Assembly: GCA_039033995.1 (NCBI GenBank)
Contig: JBCCBP010000005.1
Coordinates: 69,056-133,055, forward strand
Reading direction: 5' to 3'
Length of the DNA stretch: 64,000 bases
From: CALBPI01 sp039033995
Lineage (GTDB): Bacteria; Pseudomonadota; Gammaproteobacteria; Steroidobacterales; Woeseiaceae
Positions 9,508 to 18,600 of the stretch are shown one piece after another (the first letter of the stretch is position 1; each line of letters begins with the position of its first letter). The position numbers and the translations under genes are program-made. The notes under the pieces are model-generated. The model saw nothing but the letters and a program-made list of their open reading frames with translations. It did not search any database and was not told the origin of the DNA.

Positions 9508-10006
9508 AATAAGCGGCAGGCCATCGAAACGCCGTTAACAAAACGACAGCGGTGAGCACCGACATCATGATGGCCACCCAGGCGGGCATCGACAACCCCA
9601 AAAACTGCCAACTGATATTTGCGCATTCGCCAGAAGCGGTCAGCACTTCGCGTACGACCGTGAGCAATGGCAGCGTTTCCATCATGAACTCGAGACCGGC
9701 ACCGCAGCTCGGCACCTGATCGGCCGGCAAATTTTGCAGCCAAACATGCCGCGAGGCGATGGCAACACCGCCGGCGCCGGTCAGTAAACCGAGAAGGCCA
9801 TATATCCGCTGCCCGGTGCGCCCAGGATTGTGCAGCAGTGCCAATAACGCAACCAGCATCAGTGCGATCAGCGCAACGCGTTGGAACATGCAGAGAGGAC
9901 ACGGATACAGTTCCAAAACGTACTGACTGTAGAGCGCGTAGCCCATCATCCCTGCCCCGATCAGCAAAATACTCAGCCAGCCCAGTCGCCGGGTCATTAC
10001 ACTCAT
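9479..10006 (-). CDS. dsbB: Disulfide bond formation protein DsbB
   Basis: This is an inner-membrane quinone reductase that reoxidises DsbA, 175 residues with four predicted helices. The first periplasmic loop carries the CPLC active site (Cys36, Cys39) in YPCPLCMFQRVALI. The second loop carries the other redox pair, Cys101 (VPSCGAG) and Cys128 (SGECANISWQFLGLSMP), so all four essential cysteines are present. The ATG overlaps the phoU stop by four bases, so dsbB is read from the phoU transcript, an unexpected partner. It converges on dapE with overlapping 3' ends. Confidence 0.94.
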   Translation of the reverse strand: MSVMTRRLGWLSILLIGAGMMGYALYSQYVLELYPCPLCMFQRVALIALMLVALLALLHNPGRTGQRIYGLLGLLTGAGGVAIASRHVWLQNLPADQVPSCGAGLEFMMETLPLLTVVREVLTASGECANISWQFLGLSMPAWVAIMMSVLTAVVLLTAFRWPAAYSTGSSIVDA

Positions 10007-10755
10007 CGTTTCAGCTCCGGATCAATACGCGGTACGTCGATTGTGTCGATTTGATCGACCGTCAATGCGCTGACATCGGTATGCCGGACATCCTTGCCGT
10101 GCACCATGTAGATGACATACTCACAGATGTTCTTTGCGTGGTCGCCGATTCGTTCCAGCGAACGTGCAGCCCAGGTGACATTCATGACGCGCTTGATCGA
10201 CCGCGGATCCTCCATCATGAAAGTGATGCAGTTGCGTTGAATCGTCTCGTACTCGTGGTCGACCTGCTCGTCTTCGCGAGCGATTTCGAGCGCTGCCTCA
10301 GCGTCCAGTCGCGCGAATGCATCCATCGCTCCCTTAACCATCCGCTGGACGTGCCCCCCCATGGACTTGAGTTCACGGTAGGAACCACGTGGACGATCCA
10401 TATTCGCAAGCTTGGAAGCCAGGAAACCGATTTTCTCCGCTTCGTCGCCGATTCGCTCGAGATCGGTAATCGTCTTGATTACTGCAACAATCAATCGCAG
10501 ATCAGATGCAGTCGGTCCACGCGTGGCGATGATGCGACTGCATTCTTCGTCGATCGCTACCTCGGCGTGATTGACCTTGTAATCGTCGTGAGCGACACGG
10601 AGCCCGAGCTCGCTGTTGCCTGAAACGACCGCTTCAATCGCGCTCGCCAGTTGTGACTCGACGAGTCCGCCCATCGCGAGCACACTGTTGCGCAGATTTT
10701 CCAGATCCTTGTTGAACTGGCGAGAAATATGGTGGGTTAGATCTGTGGTTTGCAT
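10003..10755 (-). CDS. phoU: Phosphate transport system regulator PhoU
   Basis: This 250-residue all-helical protein has two PhoU repeats. Each has the metal-binding ExxxD-type pattern (IKTITDLERIGDEAEKIGF and VTWAARSLERIGDHAKNICEYVIY). PhoU damps PhoR signalling and Pst transport when phosphate is plentiful. The N-terminus LTHHISRQFNKDLENLRNSVLAMGGLVE is typical. Here phoU is not at the end of the pst operon, as in E. coli. It sits 94 bases downstream of phoR on the same strand and is followed by dsbB with an ATGA overlap. Confidence 0.95.
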   Translation of the reverse strand: MQTTDLTHHISRQFNKDLENLRNSVLAMGGLVESQLASAIEAVVSGNSELGLRVAHDDYKVNHAEVAIDEECSRIIATRGPTASDLRLIVAVIKTITDLERIGDEAEKIGFLASKLANMDRPRGSYRELKSMGGHVQRMVKGAMDAFARLDAEAALEIAREDEQVDHEYETIQRNCITFMMEDPRSIKRVMNVTWAARSLERIGDHAKNICEYVIYMVHGKDVRHTDVSALTVDQIDTIDVPRIDPELKR

Positions 10756-10849
10756 AGCTCGTTGGTTTTGCTAGTTACAGCAAAGTCTATCGACAACGGG
10801 CAATAGTAGCAGTTCCCAAAATTACCTGCCGACCACGGCCCTGCTAAAA

Positions 10850-12163
10850 TCAAGCGCTCAAAAACTCTCGAACGCTTGCACTCTCCCCTGGGATCAGTCG
10901 ATTGGCCGGGAACGCACCTGCGAACGTACTGCCCACACCCAGTTCGCTTTCGATCTCCAGCGTCGCGTCATGCCGCGCCAGCGCATACTTCACAATGGCA
11001 AGCCCCAAACCCACGCCGCCACTCGCACGTTCTCGACCACGATCAACGCGGAAAAAACGCTCGGTCAAGCGAGGAATATCCTCCGCCGCGATACCATCTC
11101 CCTCGTCTTCGACACTCAAAATCGACTGATCGCCGCGGTCGTACCAGGTGAGTGTAATGCGACACCCTTCGGCGCTGTAGCGAATAGCGTTGGTCAACAG
11201 ATTCACAGCAACCGATGCCAGGTCCGAGTACTCGCCAAGCACTCTGCGCGACGACTCGACAACGATGCGCACATCATGTGATTCATCTTGATAGGGTGCG
11301 ACAACATCACGCAACACGACACCGATATCGATCGGTTTGTTAGTCGGCGCTTGCCCATTGACTTCCAGTTTTGACAACGCCAGCAATTCGTCGAGCATCG
11401 TACGCATCCGTTCCGCCTGACGGTTCATCTCGTCGAGCGGCTTCTGCCAGACCGCATCCATCTCCGGGTCACCTAGCATCGCATCGATATAGCCGCTGAT
11501 CACCGTTAACGGGGTGCGCAGCTCATGTGACGCATTTGCAACGAAGTCGCGACGCACCCGGTTTAGTCTTGTCCGCTCGGTGACATCGCGTACGACCAGA
11601 AGCCGGTTGCCCTCACTGTAAGGCACCAGCGTCAGATTCAACCAACCATCCTCGCGAACCTTCGACGGAATCACGAGCGACGTCGAAAAGTCACCCCCCT
11701 GCAAGAACTCCACAAACTCGGGGTGGCGAATCAGGTTATCGATGCGCTGCCCACGGTCCTTACGATTCCGTAAGCCAATCAGATCACGCGCCGCCGGGTT
11801 ATAGCGGATAATCTCATTATCTGACGTCAGCGCGACAACACCATCCGGCAGCGCGTTGGTTGACTGACGCAGTTCTTTCATCAGACGTCGGTGTCGCCCT
11901 TTGTGTTTGCGCACACGTTGCTGCTCGTGACGAATGCCTGCAAGCACTCGCGACCAAATGCCATCCCCCTCCGGCACGTCCACCTGTTGTTTGCCGAGCA
12001 AAGCGCGTTCCAACTGGAACAATCGGCGCCAATGGAAGACGAGTGCACCAGCGAGCGCGACGCTCAGGCCAACAAAAGGCATACCAAAATACGCACCGAG
12101 CGCCAGCCCCGCGAACACCGCGATCAGGACTGGCAATAACGATACGAAGGGATGGGTACGCAT
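10850..12163 (-). CDS. phoR: Phosphate regulon sensor histidine kinase PhoR
   Basis: This is the membrane kinase of the phosphate-starvation system, 437 residues. Two membrane helices lie within the first 45 residues with almost no periplasmic loop, as in PhoR, which senses the state of Pst through PhoU. A PAS domain follows at about 100-195, then the phospho-acceptor His213 in NASHELRTPLTVISGY. The ATPase boxes are N (SVAVNLLTNAIRYS), G1 (VEDEGDGIA) and G2 (GGVGLGLAIVK). The start overlaps the phoB stop by one base (TAATG), so the pair is translationally coupled. Confidence 0.96.
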   Translation of the reverse strand: MRTHPFVSLLPVLIAVFAGLALGAYFGMPFVGLSVALAGALVFHWRRLFQLERALLGKQQVDVPEGDGIWSRVLAGIRHEQQRVRKHKGRHRRLMKELRQSTNALPDGVVALTSDNEIIRYNPAARDLIGLRNRKDRGQRIDNLIRHPEFVEFLQGGDFSTSLVIPSKVREDGWLNLTLVPYSEGNRLLVVRDVTERTRLNRVRRDFVANASHELRTPLTVISGYIDAMLGDPEMDAVWQKPLDEMNRQAERMRTMLDELLALSKLEVNGQAPTNKPIDIGVVLRDVVAPYQDESHDVRIVVESSRRVLGEYSDLASVAVNLLTNAIRYSAEGCRITLTWYDRGDQSILSVEDEGDGIAAEDIPRLTERFFRVDRGRERASGGVGLGLAIVKYALARHDATLEIESELGVGSTFAGAFPANRLIPGESASVREFLSA

Positions 12164-12855
12164 TAATCCTCGCGTGCGGAAAATCGGTAGCCGGCGCCGC
12201 GCACCGTTTGTATCAAGCCGTCCGCCTGATGGGGCTCCAATGCTTTGCGCAATCGGCGAATATGCACATCAACCGTGCGCTCTTCCACGTACACGTTAGC
12301 GCCCCAGACGCGGTCAAGCAACTGCGCGCGACTGTAGACACGCTCCGGATGCGTGAGCAAAAACTTGAGTAGGCGATACTCTTTTGGCCCGAGCGAAATT
12401 TCCTGATCAGCGGCAAACACACGGTGCCCCACAGCGTCGATCTTGAGATTTCCCGCAGAATGGACCTCTCCGACTGCCGATGTGGAGCGCCGCAGCACGG
12501 CCTGAATACGCGATAACAACTCCCGTGAAGAAAACGGCTTGGTAATGTAGTCGTCCGCCCCACTATCGAGACCGCGCACTTTATCCTGCTCGTCTGCGCG
12601 CGCCGTCAACATGATGATAGCAAGATCTTCGTGCTGGCTGTCACGTCGCAGATAGCGCGTCAATTCCAGCCCGCTCATGTCTGGCAGCATCCAGTCGATG
12701 ATCGCGAGATCGGCACCCTGATCAGCCAGCATCTTGCGCGCCGAATCACAGTCTGCCGCTTGCATGACGTCGTAGCCTGCACGCTGCAAATGAAAACTGA
12801 CCATATCGCTTATGGCACTTTCGTCCTCGACGATCAAAATTCGGGCGGTGCTCAT
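12163..12855 (-). CDS. phoB: Phosphate regulon response regulator PhoB
   Basis: This is an OmpR-family regulator of 230 residues that activates phosphate-starvation genes. The receiver domain has the acidic pair in VEDES, the phospho-acceptor Asp54 in IIDWMLPDMSG, and the conserved Lys in ITKPFSSREL. The winged-helix domain ends RTVDVHIRRLRKALEPHQADGLIQTVRGAGYRF, as in PhoB. It is first in phoB-phoR, and Pho-box-like repeats lie immediately upstream, which fits autoregulation. Confidence 0.96.
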   Translation of the reverse strand: MSTARILIVEDESAISDMVSFHLQRAGYDVMQAADCDSARKMLADQGADLAIIDWMLPDMSGLELTRYLRRDSQHEDLAIIMLTARADEQDKVRGLDSGADDYITKPFSSRELLSRIQAVLRRSTSAVGEVHSAGNLKIDAVGHRVFAADQEISLGPKEYRLLKFLLTHPERVYSRAQLLDRVWGANVYVEERTVDVHIRRLRKALEPHQADGLIQTVRGAGYRFSARED

Positions 12856-12856
12856 G

Positions 12857-12874
12857 GTGTCATCCGTCTGTCAC
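12857..12874 (+). promoter_or_regulatory. Pho-box-like direct repeat next to the phoB start
   Basis: Read on the plus strand this is GTGTCAT-CCGT-CTGTCAC. Two 7-base units are separated by 4 bases, the spacing of a PhoB box (CTGTCAT repeated every 11 bp), and each unit matches 6 of 7 positions. It begins two bases outside the phoB start codon and points away from phoB, so it could act negatively or bind together with the box at 12902-12919. Confidence 0.5.
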
Positions 12875-12901
12875 GTTTCGCGAGTATTACAAGCGTGGCA
12901 C

Positions 12902-12919
12902 GTTACATTCATGTTACAG
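12902..12919 (-). promoter_or_regulatory. Pho-box-like direct repeat upstream of phoB
   Basis: On the minus strand this reads CTGTAAC-ATGA-ATGTAAC: two 7-base units at 11-base spacing, oriented toward phoB and ending 46 bases before its start codon. This is the position expected for an activating PhoB box. The units differ from CTGTCAT mainly at the CAT end. Autoregulation is inferred from the pattern and the neighbouring gene. Confidence 0.5.
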
Positions 12920-12975
12920 GGCGAGCTAACGGCGACCAAACCCGGTGTTCTGACGAGAAGTCAGTGATCGTTTGA

Positions 12976-13021
12976 CCAGACAACGTCTGTCTGGCGGGGC
13001 CTGTGTGCTGGTAACAGCACA
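12976..13021 (-). repeat. Two tandem hairpins between tsaB and phoB
   Basis: Two perfect 7-bp inverted repeats lie side by side: CCAGACA/TGTCTGG at 12976-12994 (5-base loop) and TGTGCTG/CAGCACA at 13004-13021 (GTAA loop). They follow the tsaB stop on its transcript and precede the phoB promoter region. Neither is followed by a T-run, so they may stabilise an mRNA end or aid factor-dependent termination and are not classic intrinsic terminators. Confidence 0.4.
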
Positions 13022-13048
13022 TGCCGCCCGGTCGTCGAGGCGGAACGA

Positions 13049-13726
13049 TCAACCGGACCGGTGCGCCACCTGATCGCGCAGATACACCGCCCTCGCCTGC
13101 TCGGCGCGGCGCCATTGTTCGTCCGGTGTCGCCGCAGCGATCTGCAGCAAACCGCCAGCGTGCGGCGCTACTGCACCGAGTACGCCACCGGCGTGTTGGC
13201 TGGCGCGCGCGGCTAGTGGTGCCATTACTTCCCATGCATCGCCGACAAGCGCCGCATTTTCGACAATCGCGAGCTGTTCCGGCGCGGCCAGACAATCGTC
13301 GGTCAGCGCAACGACGATGTCGCGATCCGTTCGCTCATAGAGACCCGAATAGACTTCGCCAAGTCGCGCATCCTGTGCCACTAGAAGCTGCTCATTTCGC
13401 GAGGCGAGACCAGCGGCTTGCTGGGCCATAATACGCAACGAAGAAACACCGAGTACCGGGACATTGATTCCCGCCGCAAGACCCTGCGCCAACGCCACAG
13501 CGATACGTACGCCGGTGAACGACCCCGGACCTTGACCATAGGCGATACGCGTAACGGCGCTTAGCTCGATCGCTGCTGCGTCCAGCACTTGATCAAGCTG
13601 AGTCATGATCTGGCTCGCATGCGCGCGTGGCTCATCGAGCTCCGCGATATGGATCTCACTACCGACGGAAAGCCCGACGGCGCACAGCGTCGTCGACGTT
13701 TCTATCGCCAGCGTCACGTGGGTCAC
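13049..13726 (-). CDS. tsaB: tRNA threonylcarbamoyladenosine biosynthesis protein TsaB
   Basis: TsaB is the non-catalytic ASKHA-fold partner of TsaD in making t6A37 of ANN-decoding tRNAs. TLAIETSTTLCAVGL and the GQGPGSFTGVRIAVALAQGLA motif are diagnostic. I chose the GTG at 13726: it overlaps the yoaA stop (GTGA) and has GAGGAG eight bases upstream, giving 225 residues against about 231 in E. coli. A longer frame from 13777 would add a Cys/Arg-rich leader that the family lacks. yoaA beside tsaB is the same pairing as in E. coli. Confidence 0.94.
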   Translation of the reverse strand: MTHVTLAIETSTTLCAVGLSVGSEIHIAELDEPRAHASQIMTQLDQVLDAAAIELSAVTRIAYGQGPGSFTGVRIAVALAQGLAAGINVPVLGVSSLRIMAQQAAGLASRNEQLLVAQDARLGEVYSGLYERTDRDIVVALTDDCLAAPEQLAIVENAALVGDAWEVMAPLAARASQHAGGVLGAVAPHAGGLLQIAAATPDEQWRRAEQARAVYLRDQVAHRSG

Positions 13727-15651
13727 GCGGTCTGCTCCTCTGCGACTACATCGGCGAAACTCTGAAGAAATGCACACGCTTCAGCGGTCGTCGTGACAAG
13801 CGGCATCGGCGCCAAAGCTTGAATAAACACTTTGCCATAGCCTTTGCTGTGCAATCGTGGGTCACCGATAGCGATGACGCCATAGTCTTCGCTATCGCGT
13901 AACAGCCGACCGACGCCTTGTTTCAGAGCCAAAACCGCCTGAGGTAGCTGGTGCTCCATAAAGGGATTGCGACCTTCGTTTCGGAGCCACGCGCTACGTG
14001 CAACCAACAGCGGGTCATCAGGCGCCGCAAACGGTAGTTTGTCGATCACGACGATTGATAAGGCGCCGCCACGAACATCGACCCCCTCCCAAAACGTACC
14101 CGTTGCGAGCAACACCGCGTTTCCGTCTGCGCGAAACGCGCGCAGCAACTGATCGCGTGGTGCGTCGCCTTGCACATACAACGGGCGATCATCCAGCACG
14201 TGAGGGCGATCCGAAAACCAGCGGGCGCTTTCGTTGAGTGCGCGGTAACTCGTATGCAGGACGAAAGCGCCACCCGTCGTATGGGCCAGCAGTGGCATCG
14301 TTGCCTCGAGTAGCGCGGCGGTGTAGCCCGGCGCTGCAGGCTGCGGCAAGTCACGGGGTACGAATAAGCGGCCGCGATTCGCGAGATCGAATGGCGTCCC
14401 GAAGCGGAGGCATCGCGCGTCGTTAATGCCCAGCCGATCCGAAAAATGCGTAAAGTCCTCACCGATAGCCAGCGTCGCCGACGTCATGACCCAGGCGGCT
14501 TCGGTCATATCGATCGCGGCGCGCATGCGTGCAGAGACATCGAGCGGCGTCATATTCACGCGTAACCCGCGCGACGACACATCGATCCAGCGCAAACCCT
14601 CGCGGTCATCTTCGGCGCTGGCGATGCTCAAACGATCGAACAGCCGCACCAGGCGTTCCAGCAATTGCTCCCCGACAGCGTCGAGGTCGGGCATATCATC
14701 CAGCTGCCCAATCAGCTGCTGAATCGTATCGCGTAAGGTCAGCAGCTGTGCGTTAACACCGACAAGGCCGGCGAGCTCATGACGCCCCAACTCGCCCGGC
14801 GCCTGCTCGCGCAGCTGCAGCACGGCCGTTCTCGCCGACTGCAGCGCATCGACAAACGGCGGACCACCGACTGCTCTCAAGCTCACATCCAACTCATCGA
14901 ACACATCATTCAATTGCCGGGCGGAAACGCTGACACCAAAGAATTGCAACGCGATATCCGGCAGCTGATGTGCCTCGTCGATCACGAATGCGTCGGCTTC
15001 AGGCAGGAACTCGACAAAACCACCCTCACGAAACGCCAGATCAGCCAGCAACAGGTGATGATTGACGACAACCAGGTCCGCCTTTTGCGCTCGCCGGCGC
15101 GCTTTGACCACGTAGCAATCTTCGTAGAACGGGCATTGCTGCCCAAGGCAATTGTCCGCGGTGGACGTGACACGCGACCAGACGCTGGCGTCCTCCGCGA
15201 TGCCTGATACCTCTGCGCGATCTCCGCTATCGGTCGTATCGCGCCAGGCACGCAACACAGACGCCTCCTGGCTGGTCAACGCCGCTGCATCGCGCAAACT
15301 GCTATCAAGCCGTTGCAAGCACAGGTAGTTGGCCCGTCCTTTCAGCAGTGCCGTCTTGACCGGTCGACCAACCGCAGCGGCGATCGTGGGCAGATCACGG
15401 TGGTAGAGCTGATCCTGCAACGCGCGTGTGCCGGTCGAGACGATGGTCCTGGCCCCACTGAGGAGTGCTGGCAGCAAATAGGCGAACGTCTTGCCGGTTC
15501 CGGTGCCGGCTTCGACCACCAGATGCTCCGTCTGATGCAGCGCGTCAGCAACGGCGGTCGCCATCAGACGCTGGGACGCTCTTGGCGTGTATCCCTCGAT
15601 AGCCGCAGCGACGGCGCCGTCTTCGGCCAGTATGTCGTCGAAATCAAGCAT
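13723..15651 (-). CDS. yoaA: ATP-dependent Fe-S helicase YoaA (DinG/XPD family)
   Basis: This is a 642-residue superfamily 2 helicase of the XPD/DinG type, implicated in replication-fork repair. Walker A is EAGTGTGKTFAYLLP, the DEAH box is VIDEAHQL, and the C-terminal motif VI is QGVGRLLRDSEDYGVI. Four cysteines surround the iron-sulfur site: YLCLQRL, then CLGQQCPFYEDC. Length and neighbour (tsaB) match YoaA better than DinG (about 716 residues). The start codon lies in the arm of an inverted repeat at 15649-15672 and lacks a clear Shine-Dalgarno. Confidence 0.93.
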   Translation of the reverse strand: MLDFDDILAEDGAVAAAIEGYTPRASQRLMATAVADALHQTEHLVVEAGTGTGKTFAYLLPALLSGARTIVSTGTRALQDQLYHRDLPTIAAAVGRPVKTALLKGRANYLCLQRLDSSLRDAAALTSQEASVLRAWRDTTDSGDRAEVSGIAEDASVWSRVTSTADNCLGQQCPFYEDCYVVKARRRAQKADLVVVNHHLLLADLAFREGGFVEFLPEADAFVIDEAHQLPDIALQFFGVSVSARQLNDVFDELDVSLRAVGGPPFVDALQSARTAVLQLREQAPGELGRHELAGLVGVNAQLLTLRDTIQQLIGQLDDMPDLDAVGEQLLERLVRLFDRLSIASAEDDREGLRWIDVSSRGLRVNMTPLDVSARMRAAIDMTEAAWVMTSATLAIGEDFTHFSDRLGINDARCLRFGTPFDLANRGRLFVPRDLPQPAAPGYTAALLEATMPLLAHTTGGAFVLHTSYRALNESARWFSDRPHVLDDRPLYVQGDAPRDQLLRAFRADGNAVLLATGTFWEGVDVRGGALSIVVIDKLPFAAPDDPLLVARSAWLRNEGRNPFMEHQLPQAVLALKQGVGRLLRDSEDYGVIAIGDPRLHSKGYGKVFIQALAPMPLVTTTAEACAFLQSFADVVAEEQTA

Positions 15652-15672
15652 CCGCGCATGATACCGCGGATG
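15649..15672 (-). repeat. Inverted repeat covering the yoaA start codon
   Basis: CATCCGCG and CGCGGATG form perfect 8-bp arms around an 8-base loop. The repeat sits in the 27-base gap between the stop of the 1,993-residue protein gene and yoaA, and the ATG of yoaA is inside one arm. It could slow translation of yoaA or act as a weak end signal for the upstream transcript; no T-run follows. Confidence 0.4.
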
Positions 15673-15678
15673 GTCAGA

Positions 15679-18600
15679 TTAGCGCCCGCGTATTCTGCCG
15701 GTGATGGCCTTTAACGTCTGTTGATCGGCCTTGATCGTAAAGTTCAGGTAAGGGCCCACCGCGGTGTAGCGCGCGCGCTCAAAGTCTTCGTCACGGAAGC
15801 CGAGTACGTTGTAGCCGAACGACAGCCAAACGTTGTCGCGCGGATTGAAGCCGATCTCCGCACCCAGACCGTAGTCGATCGTGCCGGCTTCCCATGAGTG
15901 CAATGCACTGCCGCGCAACGCATATTCCCAACGAGGCCGGAACTGACGACGGTAGTCGATGCCGAACAGGTCTGTGAAGCCGCTGTACTGCGTGCCATCG
16001 AATTCCGTACGCACATACTTGGCACCATATTGCAGCGCAAGTTCGGATCCTGGGCCAAGGCGACGCACCGCGTTGAAGTTATTCACCAGGCGTAGATTTT
16101 CGAGACGCGACTCAGCGCTGATGGTCTCATCCGTGATGATATCCAACCGGTCTAGGAACGACCATTTCCGATCGGCCTTGCGATAGGCCCAGCCAAATCG
16201 AATGTCCGCGCGAGACTCTTCTGCCGCAGCGGCACTGCGCTCGCTGTTTAAATACTGCACACCGGCAGACAATGCGTGCCCAGCAACCGGCTCGCGGAAC
16301 CAGCCCGCGACAACCGTATCGCGTGTCTCATCGTCTGCGTTGCGATGTTCAATACGTGAATTCATCGACCAGAAATCTGATTGATAGAGTGCACCGACGT
16401 AACCCGCCACGAAATCGCTGCGTAGGCTACCGGACGCCAGCTCACGGTCATCATCAAAGACAACAGCGTCGACATCCGTCAACGTGTTGCTGTGATCAAC
16501 GCCCACATCGACCGTCCAGCGCTCCGAAATCTGCCAGCCCTGAACAAAACCAAGATTGGCAAACAGCCGCGGACCAAACTCGGTGATTTGATTGTCGAGC
16601 GTGGTCGTGAATTGCGCCCGTTGCCATGGCGTCGCACGCAGCCCAAGACGGCTGGTCTGAGCATCGATATTCTCGCCCTCGGCAAACTCATGCTCCGCAA
16701 ACAAGATGGCCTTACCCAGATTCAGATCAGCACCCACCAGTGTGCGCGCCGGAAAATCGAGGCTGGCGTCACTGTTGCTGAGTGCTTGCTCTGTCGTCAG
16801 ACGCAACGTCAACTTGTTGCCAAACAATTGCCGGCTGACACCCGCGCGCAACAATTGCGACTCGCGCTCTTCCCCGTCGGTTGTCTCATCACGTACCGAC
16901 GAAACACCCAGAAATGCCGAGTGGCGATCCGCTTCATAGCGCACTTCGGCCTCTGCCAATTGCCGTTCGTTGCCGTTGTCGAGGTTTTCCTGATAGCCCA
17001 GCGTCGATTGAATAAACCAACGCTCCGCCAGTTGCCAACGCGCCTCCAGCATCGAGTTCTGGATGCCAATCTGGTTGGCGGCTTGTTGGCCCAGACCGAA
17101 ACCCGAATCGCTGAGTTCGTGGACAAGGCGAGCATCGAGATCGCCGGAACGGTGCTCCAGCGCGACCTTGTAGGCATAACCGGATGTTGTCGCATTTAAA
17201 TCCGCCGTGTCTGTATCGGCATATTCGGCACGCAACAGCGTCTCGTCCGTCATCTGCCAGCGGAAGTCCACGCCGACCATTTGATTGGCATCGACGACAT
17301 TGTTCTCACGAACCATCGTTGCACCGATTTCGACATCACCATCCGCGAAGCGCAGCGCGGCACGGCCACCGGTTACGACGTCATCGTCCGCTGCATTGCG
17401 CGATTCATACTCCGCAACAATCACAAGCGGATTCAGGTTTTGATCCCGACTTGGTACCGGTCTCTTGAAGAACAGTGTGCCGGCGAAATAATCGATGTCG
17501 TAATCGACGAATCGGGTCAATCGTTGGGTATCGAGCACCTGTGAGGCATTGAAGCGATCGCGTGTTTCAATACGGATGCTGTCACTGTTGATCAGGATAT
17601 CCTGGCTGCTCAGTTGATAGAGGCCTGACGTGCCGTCGCCCGGAATATCATCGCGCTGGAACGACTGGTCCGACTCGGCAGCAAAAACGTTGTAGGTGGC
17701 ACGCTTGCCAATGTATTGCGATTGAACACCATTGAAGCGACGCTCATAACGCGCCAACTCCGCAACTGACAGACCGGTATTGAAATCACCAAACAATGCA
17801 CTGAACTGGCCACGCTCCAGCTTGACGTAAAGCTTGCGCTGACTGGCGGCTTCGAAGCGGCTCTCGGTGCCGTCTCCATACAGCGTGTAATACTCGTCAG
17901 GAATGATCTCGGTATCGAAGCGGTCGCGATCCTGGGCATTGCCGCGAGTGTCGTACGCCAGGGTCAAGAGGTACTCTCCCTTGACCCGACCCTTGGCGAA
18001 AAACGCGACACGACCATCCTGATAAAAGTCTTCTTCAACACCGGCCGCCTGCGCCGCTACCGCATTGTCGTTCAGCGTATTGTAGCCAACCGTACCTTCT
18101 GCAAAACCGACCAGAATCCAGTCGCGCGGCTCGGGCTTCAGATAGACGCGGAGTTCCTGTTCGCGTTGATTCTGGAACTTCAACCGCAGCGTCACTTCGC
18201 CTGCACGAATCGTCGGCTCGAGTTCGATGTAGGCCATACCATCGGGGCCAACGCGATAAAAAGGACTGCGCTGATTGATCGCGACCAATCTGTTCTCACG
18301 CTCTTGCGCGACCTCAAACCAGGCGCGATATGGCGCATCAATTGAGAAATCACCAATCGACGCTGCGCGTGCAGGCTGACCGTCGCCGTCGAACAGGCGG
18401 ACGGCGAGTACCGGACGTTTACGACCGTCAGCAACCAATCGGGATGCCTTCTCCACGAGTTCGCCGCGTATCGGTTGGCCGGCGTAATGGATGGTACGAC
18501 GTAACACCTCAACGACGTTGCCATCTTCCGCAAGAATCGTGGCCTGCAGCAGATTGTCGCCATCGCGAAGATCGACACCACGCCATCGACTGCCAATCAA

